Assembly: GCF_000737765.1 (NCBI RefSeq)
Contig: NZ_JPRI01000012.1
Coordinates: 186,001-250,000 of the forward strand
DNA length: 64,000 nt
Source of the DNA: Chryseobacterium vrystaatense
Lineage (GTDB): Bacteria; Bacteroidota; Bacteroidia; Flavobacteriales; Weeksellaceae
Direction: 5' to 3'
The notes under the pieces were generated by a model. It did not search any database and had not been told where the DNA came from. It was given only the letters and a program-made list of their open reading frames with translations. The position numbers were made by a program, and so were the translations under genes. Shown one piece after another: positions 54,997 through 64,000 of the stretch. Positions within the stretch are counted from its first letter, which is position 1. Every line of letters begins with the position of its first letter.

Positions 54997-56373
54997 GGTT
55001 TTTATCGTTTTTTAATTTCACATTGAGATTCTGTTGATTTATAGTATTGGGTTAGAACGTTCTGATGAATGGAGGATCAAATCAACACGCCGCAGAAATC
55101 GACTAAAAAGAAGAATTTATGTCTGTCAGTGTTGTCCAATTCCCTACCCCGCTTCATTTTTTTTAAGTTCTGTGCCATAGGTTGTATAGAAAATCGTTTT
55201 ACATATTCCAATCCCAACCTTTTCATTATTAAGAAGTATTCTTCTGATAACAGGTGGTAAGCAGGAAAGATGAATTGATATTTCTATAGGAATAGGCAGA
55301 GTAATAGGATAATCATGAATATCCTTGTATTATCATCTCATTTTGGAGAAAATTTTTCATGTATTTCGTTTTTATGGTTAAAGTTTTTATCGTACTGATT
55401 TACAATAATGAAAATAGAAAAAAATAACATACCATTCAATTTTATTTCACACAATATTGAATTCACACATGATAACATTCTGATAACTTAGTATTTATAG
55501 GCTATTTTAAACAAATAAAATATTAAAATAAAGTTCAAAACACTATTTTTTTGCCTTTTAATATCTATTTACCACGCGATTGTTTAGCAAAAAAGAGCTT
55601 AGATTATACAAAATCAATCAATCTTCTGGAGAAATCGTTCTATAGCTTCTGATTTTCAACAGCTTGAAAATTATCTGCAGATTCTGAACGTGGTCCACGT
55701 AGTTTTAACTCATCATGAAATTATAACCAGAGTTATAGAATCCATAATCAAAGTCACCATCTATTGAAATAATATTTACTTTCATTTGTTATCATAAAAA
55801 CAAAGGTTCCTATTCAGTGAATCCCTCTTCTGTGAGCAGGAACCTGTTTCTAATTGAACAGCTTAAAACCAAATGTCTATGAAAGAAAATACCCCGGTAC
55901 CCTACCCGTACACCTCGCCATATGTGTACATGTGCATAACAAATTCTACCACAAAAACATGAGTTCAGGAGACGCTAGATCTGTTTTACCTTATTCTGAA
56001 TTTTCCAGAATGCTTCTCTCTTCACAATAACTGAACATTTTAACCCTTTCACACTGAGATACAACAAGATGTATTTAAATCCAAATCATTATAAAAATGA
56101 ATGAACCTGACAATACTATTGTTTTTGATGAAAGTATTTCATCTTGAAACTTGACTTTAATAATGTTTTTCACTTAGGATAATGAAGTGGAAATAAGTAC
56201 TAGATTATTTAAATAAAAGCTCAATTATGATGACAAAAAATGATGTATGCATATTGTTTTTACATCCCGCAATATGTACAAATTCTCAGGTGAAAATAAG
56301 AGAACAAAACAGTAAAGTAAATCTCATTGAGAAAACAGTTCAGTTAGTATTTTAAATTATAAAAACACCCATT
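54997..56373. other. 1.4-kb AT-rich gene-free region
   Basis: Between the terpene synthase cluster and the Rhs array I find only short ORFs without recognisable features. The region is strongly AT-rich, with a short palindrome at 55688-55700. It may hold the promoters of both neighbours and decayed DNA. Confidence 0.55.
55688..55700. promoter_or_regulatory. Short palindrome ACGTGGTCCACGT
   Basis: A 13-nt inverted repeat with arms ACGTGG and CCACGT around one T, in an otherwise AT-rich region. It could bind a dimeric regulator; no other copy was seen. Confidence 0.25.
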
Positions 56374-59300
56374 ATGAAAAATCAATTAATCCTAAATGTA
56401 GGGCTTATTCTCTTTTTTCTGAATGCTGTAACCCTTAATGCACAGACTCCAACAGAAAATTACATCCAAGCTAAAACCTATCTCGATTATGATGCATCGG
56501 GACAGCCCACAAAAACAGCTGAAACCGTTGAGTATTTCGATGGTTTGGGAAGACCAAAACAGGTGGTGAATGTAAAAGCTTCTCCGCTTGGAAAAGATGT
56601 GGTTACTCACATCGAATATGATGGATTTGGAAGACAGACCAAAGAGTTCCTTCCCATTCCTCAGGCGGGAACGCAAAATGGAAGCATCTACGGTTTTCCT
56701 TTGGGAAATGCTTCTGCAATCTATGGTTCAGAAAAGATCTTCTCCGAAAAAGTACTGGAGAACTCTCCATTGGATAGAATCCTTTCACAAAAACAGGTTG
56801 GAAATGCCTGGAATGATAAACCTGTGGCTTTTGGCTATGATGCGGTTACCACAGCGGATGCGGTCAAGAAGTTCTCTACCTCTACCACATGGGAAAACGG
56901 AGCCACTAAAAGCATTCCTTCCAATAATGGAATCTATCTGGACGGACAGCTGTATAAAAATACAGTTACCGATGAAGACGGAAACAAAACCATTGAGTTC
57001 ACCAATGGTAGAGGCAAGCTGATCCTGCTGAGAAAAGTGGTCAGTGCTTCGGAAAATGCAGATACGTATTATGTATACAATGAGTACGATCAGCTGGCCT
57101 TCATTGTCCCGCCTCTACTGTCTAAAATCCACAGCTGGAACCAGACAGATCAGGATAATCTGGCCTATGAATACCGCTACGACGGCAGAAACCGTCCTGT
57201 AGAAAAAAAACTTCCCGGTAAAGGCTGGGAATATATGGTGTATGATAAAGCAGACAGGCTGATTCTTACTCAGGATGCCAATATGAGGCTTTCAGGTACC
57301 TGGCATATGACTAAATATGACCAGTTTGGAAGAGTAGCTTATACAGGAACACTAAAAGATAGCAGCAGCAGGAGTAATCTGCAGAATCAGATCGCTAACC
57401 TCATTATTTATGATGCACGCGATCAGACAGGGATTGTAAGAAATGGAATTACACTGTATTACACGAATGTGTATTTCAGTGTGGATACTCTTTTGTCTGT
57501 GAACTATTACGACACCTATCCTCAGGGGTATGCATTCAATCCTCCTTTTCCATCTGCCATCCTGGGAGAGCCTGTTCTTACGGGAAATGTATCCGATGGG
57601 AAAAGCACCAAAGGACTTCCGGTGATGAGCTTCATCAAGAATATTGAAGACAACAGCTGGACCAGGAATTACACCTATTACGATACGAGAGGACGTGTGG
57701 TGGGCACCTATTCTATTAATCATCTGGGTGGCTGTACCCAAACGGAATCTAAACTTGACTTTGCGGGTATTGCGCAAACTGTGGTCACCAGGCATAAAAG
57801 ACTGGCTTCTGATCCTGAAAAAGTAATTACCGAAAACTTTACCTACGACCACCAGAACAGGCTTCTGAAACATTACCATAAGGTAGACCAGCTTCCTCAG
57901 GAACTCCTTGCTGACAATACCTATAATGAGATCGGACAGCTGGTGAATAAGAAGACGGGAAATACTTCGGGAACTCCCCTGCAGTCTGTAGATTATCAGT
58001 ACAACATCAGGGGGTGGCTCACGAAAGTGAATAATCCTGCGGATCTGGGCGATAAGCTTTTTGGCTATGCGCTGAAATATGAAAACCCGGAACATGCTGT
58101 GGATGCGCCCGCCAAATACAACGGCAACATTTCTGAATTTGACTGGAGAACTTCCACCGGAAATTTTCTCAGAAGATACGCGTATAAGTATGACGCATTG
58201 AACAGACTGAAAGAGGCTTCTTACCGCGAACCCACTGCAACCCTACCGGTAAATGACGGATACAGCGAGTTGCTGACCTATGATCTGAACGGCAATATCC
58301 AGACACTGAAAAGGTTTCAGGCGCTGAACAATATCCCGATCCTGATTGATGACCTGAAATACAAACTGTACGAAGGCAACAGGCTGAAGCTGGTCATCGA
58401 TAACAGCGGCAACAGTTCCGGTTATTCCGGATGGGGAAATATGATGAGCTATGACCTGAACGGGAATATGACCAATCATATCGATAAGGGGATTAAGAAG
58501 ATCGGGTATAATTATCTGAATCTTCCGCAAACGGTCCTGTTTGGCGGTAAAGATAAATTGCAGTTCGTCTACCGGGCAGATGGAATCAAGCTGAAGAAAG
58601 CATTTACCTATGTTGTTCCGCAAACAGGAATGATCCTGACCAAGAATACCGATTATCTGGATGGGTTTCAGTATGAACAGGAACCCGGAGGGATGCCTCC
58701 CCTGCTTCAGTTTTTCCCAACAGCAGAAGGATATTACGATTTTCAGAAAAAAAGGTATATTTATCATTACCAAGATCATGTAGGCAACATCAGGCTGGCG
58801 TATTACCGCGGAAGCAATAATGAGGCTATCATAGACCGGGAAACGAATTACTACCCTTTTGGGATGGAGTATGAAGGTTTTCAGGGAGTAAATACTCAAT
58901 TACAAAGCTATACTTATGGGTACAATGGGAAAGAAAAGCAAAAGGAAACAGGGTGGAATGACTATGGAGCAAGAATGTATATGGCTGACCTGGGAAGATG
59001 GGGAGTTGTAGATCCGTTAGCGGAAACTTCAAGAAGATGGAGTACATATACTTATGCGTATAACAATCCTATTCGATTTATTGACCCAGATGGCATGCAA
59101 AATTATGATGTTATAATGTCAGGGAATCTTAAAGATAAAGCATTTGAACAACTTCAAGCAAAAGCAGGCAATCTTGATTTACAAATGAATTCAAAAGGAA
59201 AAGTTACTGCAAGTATTAAAAATGGTGCGACAGCAACAGCGGCTGAACTAAAATTATTGGAAGCAACAGTTGATTCTTCTGTTATGGTTAATTTAGACGC

Positions 59301-59799
59301 AACAAGTGCAAATAGTATTGATAATACACCGCTTTTCGGGGGGGCTTTTGGTGGAAGTGAAATAGATGATAATGGTATTGTTCAAACAAATCAAATTATG
59401 AATCCTAATCAAGCAGAAATAATTGAAAATGCTATTGGAAGGCCTAAAGGAGGAACAGTGTTACATGAAATACTTGAGTCTTATATCGCTGGAAAAAATA
59501 ATCCCGGAGCACCTGGGTTTGGAATTGGAGGGGATTTGAGTGAAAAGCCATATCTTGATGCACATAATGCAGCAAACAAATTAGATCCTTCGCATAAAAA
59601 TTATACCATATCACAGACCACAGACTCGGTGGATGTGATTATCGGAGGTACTAAATTTGGAACAGTGACGAGTTATATCAATGTAACAAAAACAACACCG
59701 CTAATTAAAAGCAATGGAGAACCACATAGGAGAAAGACGGTGACAAGCGTTACTAAAGTTCCTGTTGCAACGGCAAAAGACGTAAGAATAAGAAATTAA
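56374..59799 (+). CDS. Rhs polymorphic toxin, full length, with a metalloprotease-like tip
   Basis: A 1141-residue exported protein (signal ending TLNAQ). The N-terminal DUF6443-like part (ENYIQAKTYLDYDASG, EYFDGLGRPKQ) is followed by YD-type Rhs repeats (YDGFGRQTKEF, YDKADRLILTQD, YKYDALNRLKEA). The Rhs core ends at DHVGNIRLAYYRGSNNEA, YYPFGMEYEGFQG, and ARMYMADLGRWGVVDPLAE to RFIDPDGMQ. The ~240-residue tip after the core is visibly AT-rich and contains GTVLHEILESYIAG, a possible zinc-metalloprotease motif (His-Glu with a further Glu), and YLDAHNAAN that may supply another ligand. The tip is inferred to be the toxin. A small exported protein follows 10 bp downstream. Confidence 0.88.
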   Translation: MKNQLILNVGLILFFLNAVTLNAQTPTENYIQAKTYLDYDASGQPTKTAETVEYFDGLGRPKQVVNVKASPLGKDVVTHIEYDGFGRQTKEFLPIPQAGTQNGSIYGFPLGNASAIYGSEKIFSEKVLENSPLDRILSQKQVGNAWNDKPVAFGYDAVTTADAVKKFSTSTTWENGATKSIPSNNGIYLDGQLYKNTVTDEDGNKTIEFTNGRGKLILLRKVVSASENADTYYVYNEYDQLAFIVPPLLSKIHSWNQTDQDNLAYEYRYDGRNRPVEKKLPGKGWEYMVYDKADRLILTQDANMRLSGTWHMTKYDQFGRVAYTGTLKDSSSRSNLQNQIANLIIYDARDQTGIVRNGITLYYTNVYFSVDTLLSVNYYDTYPQGYAFNPPFPSAILGEPVLTGNVSDGKSTKGLPVMSFIKNIEDNSWTRNYTYYDTRGRVVGTYSINHLGGCTQTESKLDFAGIAQTVVTRHKRLASDPEKVITENFTYDHQNRLLKHYHKVDQLPQELLADNTYNEIGQLVNKKTGNTSGTPLQSVDYQYNIRGWLTKVNNPADLGDKLFGYALKYENPEHAVDAPAKYNGNISEFDWRTSTGNFLRRYAYKYDALNRLKEASYREPTATLPVNDGYSELLTYDLNGNIQTLKRFQALNNIPILIDDLKYKLYEGNRLKLVIDNSGNSSGYSGWGNMMSYDLNGNMTNHIDKGIKKIGYNYLNLPQTVLFGGKDKLQFVYRADGIKLKKAFTYVVPQTGMILTKNTDYLDGFQYEQEPGGMPPLLQFFPTAEGYYDFQKKRYIYHYQDHVGNIRLAYYRGSNNEAIIDRETNYYPFGMEYEGFQGVNTQLQSYTYGYNGKEKQKETGWNDYGARMYMADLGRWGVVDPLAETSRRWSTYTYAYNNPIRFIDPDGMQNYDVIMSGNLKDKAFEQLQAKAGNLDLQMNSKGKVTASIKNGATATAAELKLLEATVDSSVMVNLDATSANSIDNTPLFGGAFGGSEIDDNGIVQTNQIMNPNQAEIIENAIGRPKGGTVLHEILESYIAGKNNPGAPGFGIGGDLSEKPYLDAHNAANKLDPSHKNYTISQTTDSVDVIIGGTKFGTVTSYINVTKTTPLIKSNGEPHRRKTVTSVTKVPVATAKDVRIRN

Positions 59800-59809
59800 A
59801 AATAATAAA

Positions 59810-60163
59810 ATGAAAAAAATAATGTTTATTCTGATGCTCATTTTAACTTCATTTCTTTATGCTCAACAAGAAAATGAAGTAAGAATTAAAAAAATAATTG
59901 AATTTGAAAAATCTTATGTTTTTAAATTTAAAAATTTGAAGACAAGAAAGATAGATTACTTCTTTTCTTATAAAAAAGATACTTGTGATAATGGTGTAAA
60001 AATATATAAGGGTAAAAAATACAATATTATGATGTTTCGAATTACTATTCCTCATCAAAATGATGGAAATACTTACATGATGGGTGTGGACGATTTTATT
60101 CTTCCTTCAGGTCACAAATTGTATTTTTCCGAATATGTCAGAGGTTTGTATGTTTGTCAATAA
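59810..60163 (+). CDS. Small exported protein, candidate immunity to the Rhs tip
   Basis: A 117-residue protein with signal peptide (ILTSFLYAQ), AT-rich DNA and no known domain (FKFKNLKTRKIDYFFSY, MMGVDDFILPSGHKLYF). It starts 10 bp after the full-length rhs gene, the usual position for the cognate immunity gene. Function is inferred only from position and size. Confidence 0.55.
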   Translation: MKKIMFILMLILTSFLYAQQENEVRIKKIIEFEKSYVFKFKNLKTRKIDYFFSYKKDTCDNGVKIYKGKKYNIMMFRITIPHQNDGNTYMMGVDDFILPSGHKLYFSEYVRGLYVCQ

Positions 60164-60373
60164 TGAGATATGGTAGGTGGTAATCAGAGTAATGTTCGAA
60201 AGTTATTGATTGGATAGTTTATATAATTAACTTATAGAAAATCAATTCTAAAATTGAAATAGCGAGGGTGGGCTATCCTGCTCTTGCTTATTTTAGTGAC
60301 TAAAAACGATCCTAAATGATTGAAGATCATTCCTCGTGTATCAAAATTAGTGATACGGGATTTTCATAAATAA
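60164..60373. other. Spacer before orphan Rhs module 1
   Basis: 210 bp with no gene. An imperfect inverted repeat (TGTATCA and TGATACG arms near 60338-60357) lies just before the Rhs homology starts. Confidence 0.45.
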
Positions 60374-61372
60374 AGATATATCTATAACTATGAAGATCAT
60401 GTAGGGAATATAAGGCTTGCTTATTATAAAGGAAGCAACAATGAAGCAGTAATAGACAGAGAAACCCATTACTACCCTTTTGGAATGGAGTATGAAGGTT
60501 TTCAGGGGGCAAATTCCCAGCTGCCAAGCTACAAATACGGTTTTCAGGGGCAGGAAAAACAGCAGGAAACAGGTTGGAGTTCTTTTAAATGGAGAAATTA
60601 TGATCCTGCAATGGGAAGATTTTTTAATATTGATCCGCTTGCTGAAAAATATAACATGTGGGCTCCATATGTGTTTAGTGGGAATAGAGTAATTGATGCA
60701 AGAGAGTTAGAAGGGTTAGAACCTCACGTATTATTTAATACCAGAGAAAAAGCTGCTGCAAATTTTGGTCAACAATATAATGGGAAATCTATCCTTCAAA
60801 AACGAGAATATGCAGCATTGATTTACGTACGAGTTGTTGATGATAAAAAATATTATGCATATAATACACCTGAAAAAGGAGAAGCTCACGGAGTGCCGCA
60901 AGGTGTAAGCGGAAAGGCCCCTAAAGGATCAACTCCAACAGCTTGGATTCATACTCACGGCAATGATGATTATGGTAATGCAGGAAATTACAACGATCAA
61001 AATTTTTTTGGTGAGGATGGTGATAAAGGTTACTCAAGAGCTTTAGGTTTAGATGCTTTTCTTGTTACACCAGAAGGCTCACTAAAATATTATGATTTAA
61101 GTTCTGGAACAGAAAAAACATTAAGAACCGATATGCCCAGTGATCCAAATAATCAGACACCTCGAACAAATAATATAGATCCAATATTAAATCCTAATCC
61201 TTCATCCGGAGATTACAGACCAAAACCAAAACCGTTTCCTAATTTAGAACCCATTCCTGTTGATCGTCCCAAGCCTGTTTTAGATGGAGGATTAAAGTCA
61301 ATAGACGATATGAACAAAAGAAAAGAACAAAATCCATTAATAAATCGAACCAAATTACCTAATCATCAATAA
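60374..61372 (+). pseudogene. Orphan Rhs core end with DUF4329 toxin tip
   Basis: The frame is open from a TAA at 60371, with no start codon ahead of the core. Its start RYIYNYEDHVGNIRLAYY is homologous to the Rhs core of the full-length gene, and at the point where the full copy has Lys (FQKKRYIY) this copy has the stop, FHK-stop-RYIY. The core continues to ARELEGLEPHVLF and then a new tip: TAWIHTHGNDDYGNAGN and GLDAFLVTPEGSLKYYD match DUF4329, a JAB-like domain. It is a displaced C-terminal module; it could become active by recombination with the full-length gene. The ATG at 60485 is inside the core and is not a likely start. Confidence 0.75.
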
Positions 61373-61383
61373 TTTATATTAAA

Positions 61384-61683
61384 ATGAAATATTATATTTT
61401 TATATTACTTATCTTACTCTTTGGTTGTGAAAAAAGAGTGTCTTATAATAGTAAGGATCATATTACTGATAAAGAAGTTGCTATTGCCATAGCAGAAAAT
61501 AAATGGAAAGAAGTTTACGGGAAATCAGCAGTAAATAAGCAAAAACCTTTTGTTGCAGAACAGAAAAATGATACAATTTGGATAGTTCATGGAACATTTC
61601 CCAAACCAACAATAGGAGGTGTTGCTTATGCAGAAATAAACATAAGAACAAAGAAAGTAATTAAATATACTCATGGAGAATAA
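61384..61683 (+). CDS. NTF2-fold immunity lipoprotein
   Basis: A 99-residue lipoprotein (LILLFGCEKR). The pattern ITDKEVAIAIAENKWKEVYG, KQKPFVAEQKNDTIWIVHGT and GGVAYAEINIRTKKVIKY matches the NTF2-fold immunity family. It follows the orphan module by 11 bp and is the probable immunity protein to its DUF4329 tip. A large palindrome follows. Confidence 0.8.
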   Translation: MKYYIFILLILLFGCEKRVSYNSKDHITDKEVAIAIAENKWKEVYGKSAVNKQKPFVAEQKNDTIWIVHGTFPKPTIGGVAYAEINIRTKKVIKYTHGE

Positions 61684-61712
61684 GCTGTTTAAATGTCTAT
61701 TAATAGTAGCTA

Positions 61713-61742
61713 CCTCGCCGCCGTACGAATCCTTTCGTATGG
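61713..61742 (+). repeat. REP-like repeat copy 1 with hairpin
   Basis: A 20-bp sequence (61713-61732) is shared with 61949-61968 at 17 of 20 positions. In this copy a 9-bp stem (61721-61729 with 61734-61742) forms an imperfect hairpin with one G-T pair. Confidence 0.55.
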
Positions 61743-61743
61743 T

Positions 61744-61795
61744 TAAGTAATAATAACAAACCACTGCAATTGCAGTGGTTTGTTATTATTACTTA
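61744..61795 (+). terminator. 52-bp perfect palindrome, probable bidirectional terminator
   Basis: The two 26-base halves are exact reverse complements with no spacer (axis between 61769 and 61770). As RNA it makes a long hairpin with U-rich 3' arm. It lies 60 bp after the immunity gene. Its length is well beyond the other terminators in this window. Confidence 0.65.
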
Positions 61796-61948
61796 TAGTT
61801 CAACTATTTTCTCTAGTTGATTAAATGTACATTGTATATTTTCAGATCTAGTGTTTGCTATTGATCCATCATGAAAAGTATTTGAAGAGCTTCTGCTTTA
61901 ATTTTTTAATACTTCAGGAATTGTTTAACCTTAATATAATTTCTTCCC

Positions 61949-61968
61949 CCTCACTGCCGTACGAGTCC
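61949..61968 (+). repeat. REP-like repeat copy 2 at the Rhs junction
   Basis: The second copy of the 20-bp sequence ends exactly where homology to the Rhs core begins (CAG ACT GTT, position 61968). It lacks the second arm of the hairpin seen in copy 1, as if cut by the junction. Confidence 0.5.
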
Positions 61969-64000
61969 AGACTGTTATCACAAGACATAAAAGGTTGAAA
62001 ACAGACACTGAAAGAGTAATCACGGAAAATTTCATTTATGACCATCAGAACAGACTATTGGTGCATAAACATCAGGTAGACAGTAATCCCGAAGAAATTC
62101 TTGCTCAGAACAAGTACAATGAGCTTTCCCAGCTGGAATCTAAGAAAGTGGGAGGAGTATCTTTAGGATCTGCCCTTCAGACTGTAGATTACAAATATAA
62201 TATCAGGGGCTGGATGACTCAGATTAATGATCCTGTTAACCTGGGTAATGATTTGTTTGGCTATAAAATCAATTACAATCAAGTAGAAGGATTAGAGGTT
62301 CCCAATGCCGATTACCCTGATCTGAAAGTGAAACCTAGATACAATGGAAATATCGCGGAGGTATCCTGGAAAACGCGTACAGAAGAAAACGAAGCTTTAA
62401 AAAGATATGGTTATACCTATGATTCTCTAAACAGACTTTCCGCAGGATTTTACCAGAAAGCAGGCAATGAATCTGCAAAAGAATATTTTGAAAAACTGGA
62501 ATACGACTTTAATGGGAATATTACAAGATTAAAAAGGTCAGCAGGATTACCGGCAGGAAATACAACTGCCTTAGCCATTGACAACTTGAGATATGACTAT
62601 ACAGGTAATAAATTGATCAGAGTTACTGATGAGCAGCAGAACACTTCAGGCTATCCATATGTTGCTACTCCTGGTGTAATTGGTTATGATAATGATACGG
62701 GAGATGGGAATGGTAATATGATCAGTCATCCGGATAAAGGGATTTCTTCAATCCAATATAATTATTTAAATTTACCGCAACAGGTGATCCAAAATTCGGC
62801 AGTAACGAAGTATACCTACCGTGCAGACGGGATAAAAGTAAAGAAGCTCTTTAAAGATATAGAAACAGATTATCTGGATGGATTTCAGTATAAATCTACA
62901 AAACCATCGGAAGGAAACTCTGGAGGCCTGGTGGTTGTAGACCCTAATGAAGTCGCAGTGATTAAATTAAGAATTATCCCAACATCGGAGGGGTATTTTG
63001 ATACAGTTATCAATCAGTATATTTACAATTTCACGGATCATTTGGGAAATGTCAGACTGAGTTATTCGGATAGTAATAAAGATGGGTTTATTCAGCCGAG
63101 ACAATACTTCTGGCAGGAGTGTGAAACTCCACAAAGTCCATGGGATGTCCCTAACTGTATTGATGGATGGAAGCCCGGAGAGATTGTAGAAGTCAATAAT
63201 TATTACCCTTTTGGATTACTGCATAATTATACGGCTACTACACAGAATGCTTATCAGTACAAATACAACGGGAAAGAATTGCAGGAGACGGGTATGTATG
63301 ATTACGGCGCAAGAATGTATATGCCGGATATTGGGCGTTGGGGCGTGATTGATCCGCTGGCTTTTTTATATTTCCAAAAATCTCCTTACAATTATGCTGC
63401 TAATAACCCTATAATGTTTGTTGATCCTAATGGAAAGCATATTATCGGGTCAACTAAGGAAGATGCAAAAAAAGCTCAAGAAGATATCAATAAAGTTTTT
63501 GCAGACAAAAGATTTGATAATTTTAGAACATTAATAAGTATTAAGGGTAAAACCTTCAACCAAATTGATGAAACTAAATTAAAAAATGCATTATCAAATT
63601 CAGACCTTTCGGCAGATGACAAAACTCTTATGGAAACTGTGGCAAATACAATCAACTCTAAAGATGAACATTTAGTGGAATATGTAGGCGAAAAAGATAA
63701 TGTTTCTAGCAAAGCAGTTGAGGCTTTTGGGATTCCTTCATATCTAAATAAAGACAAAATGCAAGAGAAGTTTGGGGGTATTCCTGCAAGCATATATGCT
63801 GCAGGTGGAGGTTCAGTAACGGGAAAAACAAAAAAAGGTACATTTTCATTAATTGTAAGTGGTATTTCGGGAGCATCTGATTACAAGGATCAAAACGGTA
63901 ATTATGTTGCTAGTCCAATTGGTAGAGAGGGAACTACAGGACACGAAGTTCTTGGACATGGAAGATCTCTTATGACTGGAAGAGGTGATGTTAACCAGCA
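61968..64000 (+). pseudogene. Orphan Rhs module 2 with HExxH tip, truncated by window end
   Basis: The frame is open from 61935 to the end of the window with no good start codon. From 61968 (QTVITRHKRL) it is homologous to the middle of the full-length Rhs protein. It continues through YD repeats (YNIRGWMTQINDPVN, YDSLNRLSAGFYQ), the core (TDHLGNVRLSYSDSN, YYPFGLLHNY, ARMYMPDIGRWGVIDPLA) and NPIMFVDPNGKHIIG into a tip. The tip contains GHEVLGHGRSLMTG, a clear HExxH zinc-metalloprotease motif. The whole module is a displaced, promoterless Rhs part that may serve as a donor for toxin exchange. Its 3' end lies outside the window. Confidence 0.75.

Noticed and set aside
55069..55260. A 63-residue ORF upstream of the terpene synthases
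   Set aside because: No ribosome-binding site, no domain and no conserved neighbour relation.
56227..56355. A 42-residue ORF just before the rhs gene
   Set aside because: Composition looks random and there is no signal or domain.
57352..58095. A 247-residue minus-strand ORF inside the rhs gene
   Set aside because: It is a shadow of the Rhs repeat frame with no coding features.
60485..60487. ATG at 60485 as a real start of the orphan Rhs module
   Set aside because: It lies inside the conserved core motif PFGMEYEGF; homology continues upstream of it.

Overview
The window looks like a chromosome segment of a Chryseobacterium-like member of the Flavobacteriia (Bacteroidota). The reasons are the low G+C, a type IX secretion C-terminal sorting domain, -7 boxes of the TAnnTTTG type, a TonB-dependent receptor with a carboxypeptidase-like N-terminal domain, type VI (T6SSiii-like) Hcp/VgrG proteins and DUF4280 effectors. 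No rRNA, tRNA, insertion sequence or CRISPR array was recognised.

Region 1 (1-10.9 kb) is a pectin-degradation locus. On the plus strand it holds a truncated GH43 enzyme, two CE12-type acetylesterases, a GH28 polygalacturonase, an alpha/beta-hydrolase esterase, a CE8 pectin methylesterase, a KdgF-like cupin and a PL1 pectate lyase. On the minus strand it holds a PL10 pectate lyase and a DUF4861 protein. Together they would strip acetyl and methyl groups, cut the galacturonan backbone and channel unsaturated uronates. Two LacI-type operator-like sites sit near the lyase genes. A T9SS cargo protein follows (11.06-13.13 kb).

Region 2 (13.3-25.0 kb, all minus strand) is a type VI effector island: Hcp (with its own terminator), VgrG, a DUF2931 lipoprotein, a DUF2235 phospholipase-like effector, a conserved accessory protein, two DUF4280 (PAAR-like) effectors that share an N-terminus but have unrelated C-terminal domains, and candidate immunity genes, one of them frameshifted.

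Region 3 (25.2-29.9 kb) is a probable ergothioneine operon in the order egtD, egtB, ABC ATPase, and a fused permease/substrate-binding protein whose binding domain has its halves in permuted order. Synthesis and uptake of the same thiol may thus be encoded together. A serine hydrolase, an acetyltransferase and a small unknown gene follow.

Region 4 (32.6-39.3 kb) is a four-gene minus-strand cluster: TonB receptor, DUF4876 lipoprotein, DUF6850 outer-membrane protein and di-heme cytochrome c peroxidase. An acyltransferase follows.

Region 5 (41.0-51.5 kb) holds two secreted proteins of unknown function, a 2037-residue alpha-2-macroglobulin with a thioester motif and an inserted TonB-plug-like segment, a MORN-like protein and a small lipoprotein.

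Region 6 (51.7-55.0 kb) is three tandem class I terpene synthase paralogues, two with altered metal-binding motifs, followed by 1.4 kb of AT-rich DNA without a gene.

Region 7 (56.4 kb to the end) is an Rhs polymorphic-toxin array: a full-length Rhs protein, a candidate immunity gene, an orphan Rhs tip with a DUF4329 domain, an NTF2-fold immunity gene, a 52-bp perfect palindrome, and a second orphan Rhs module ending in an HExxH domain that runs off the window.
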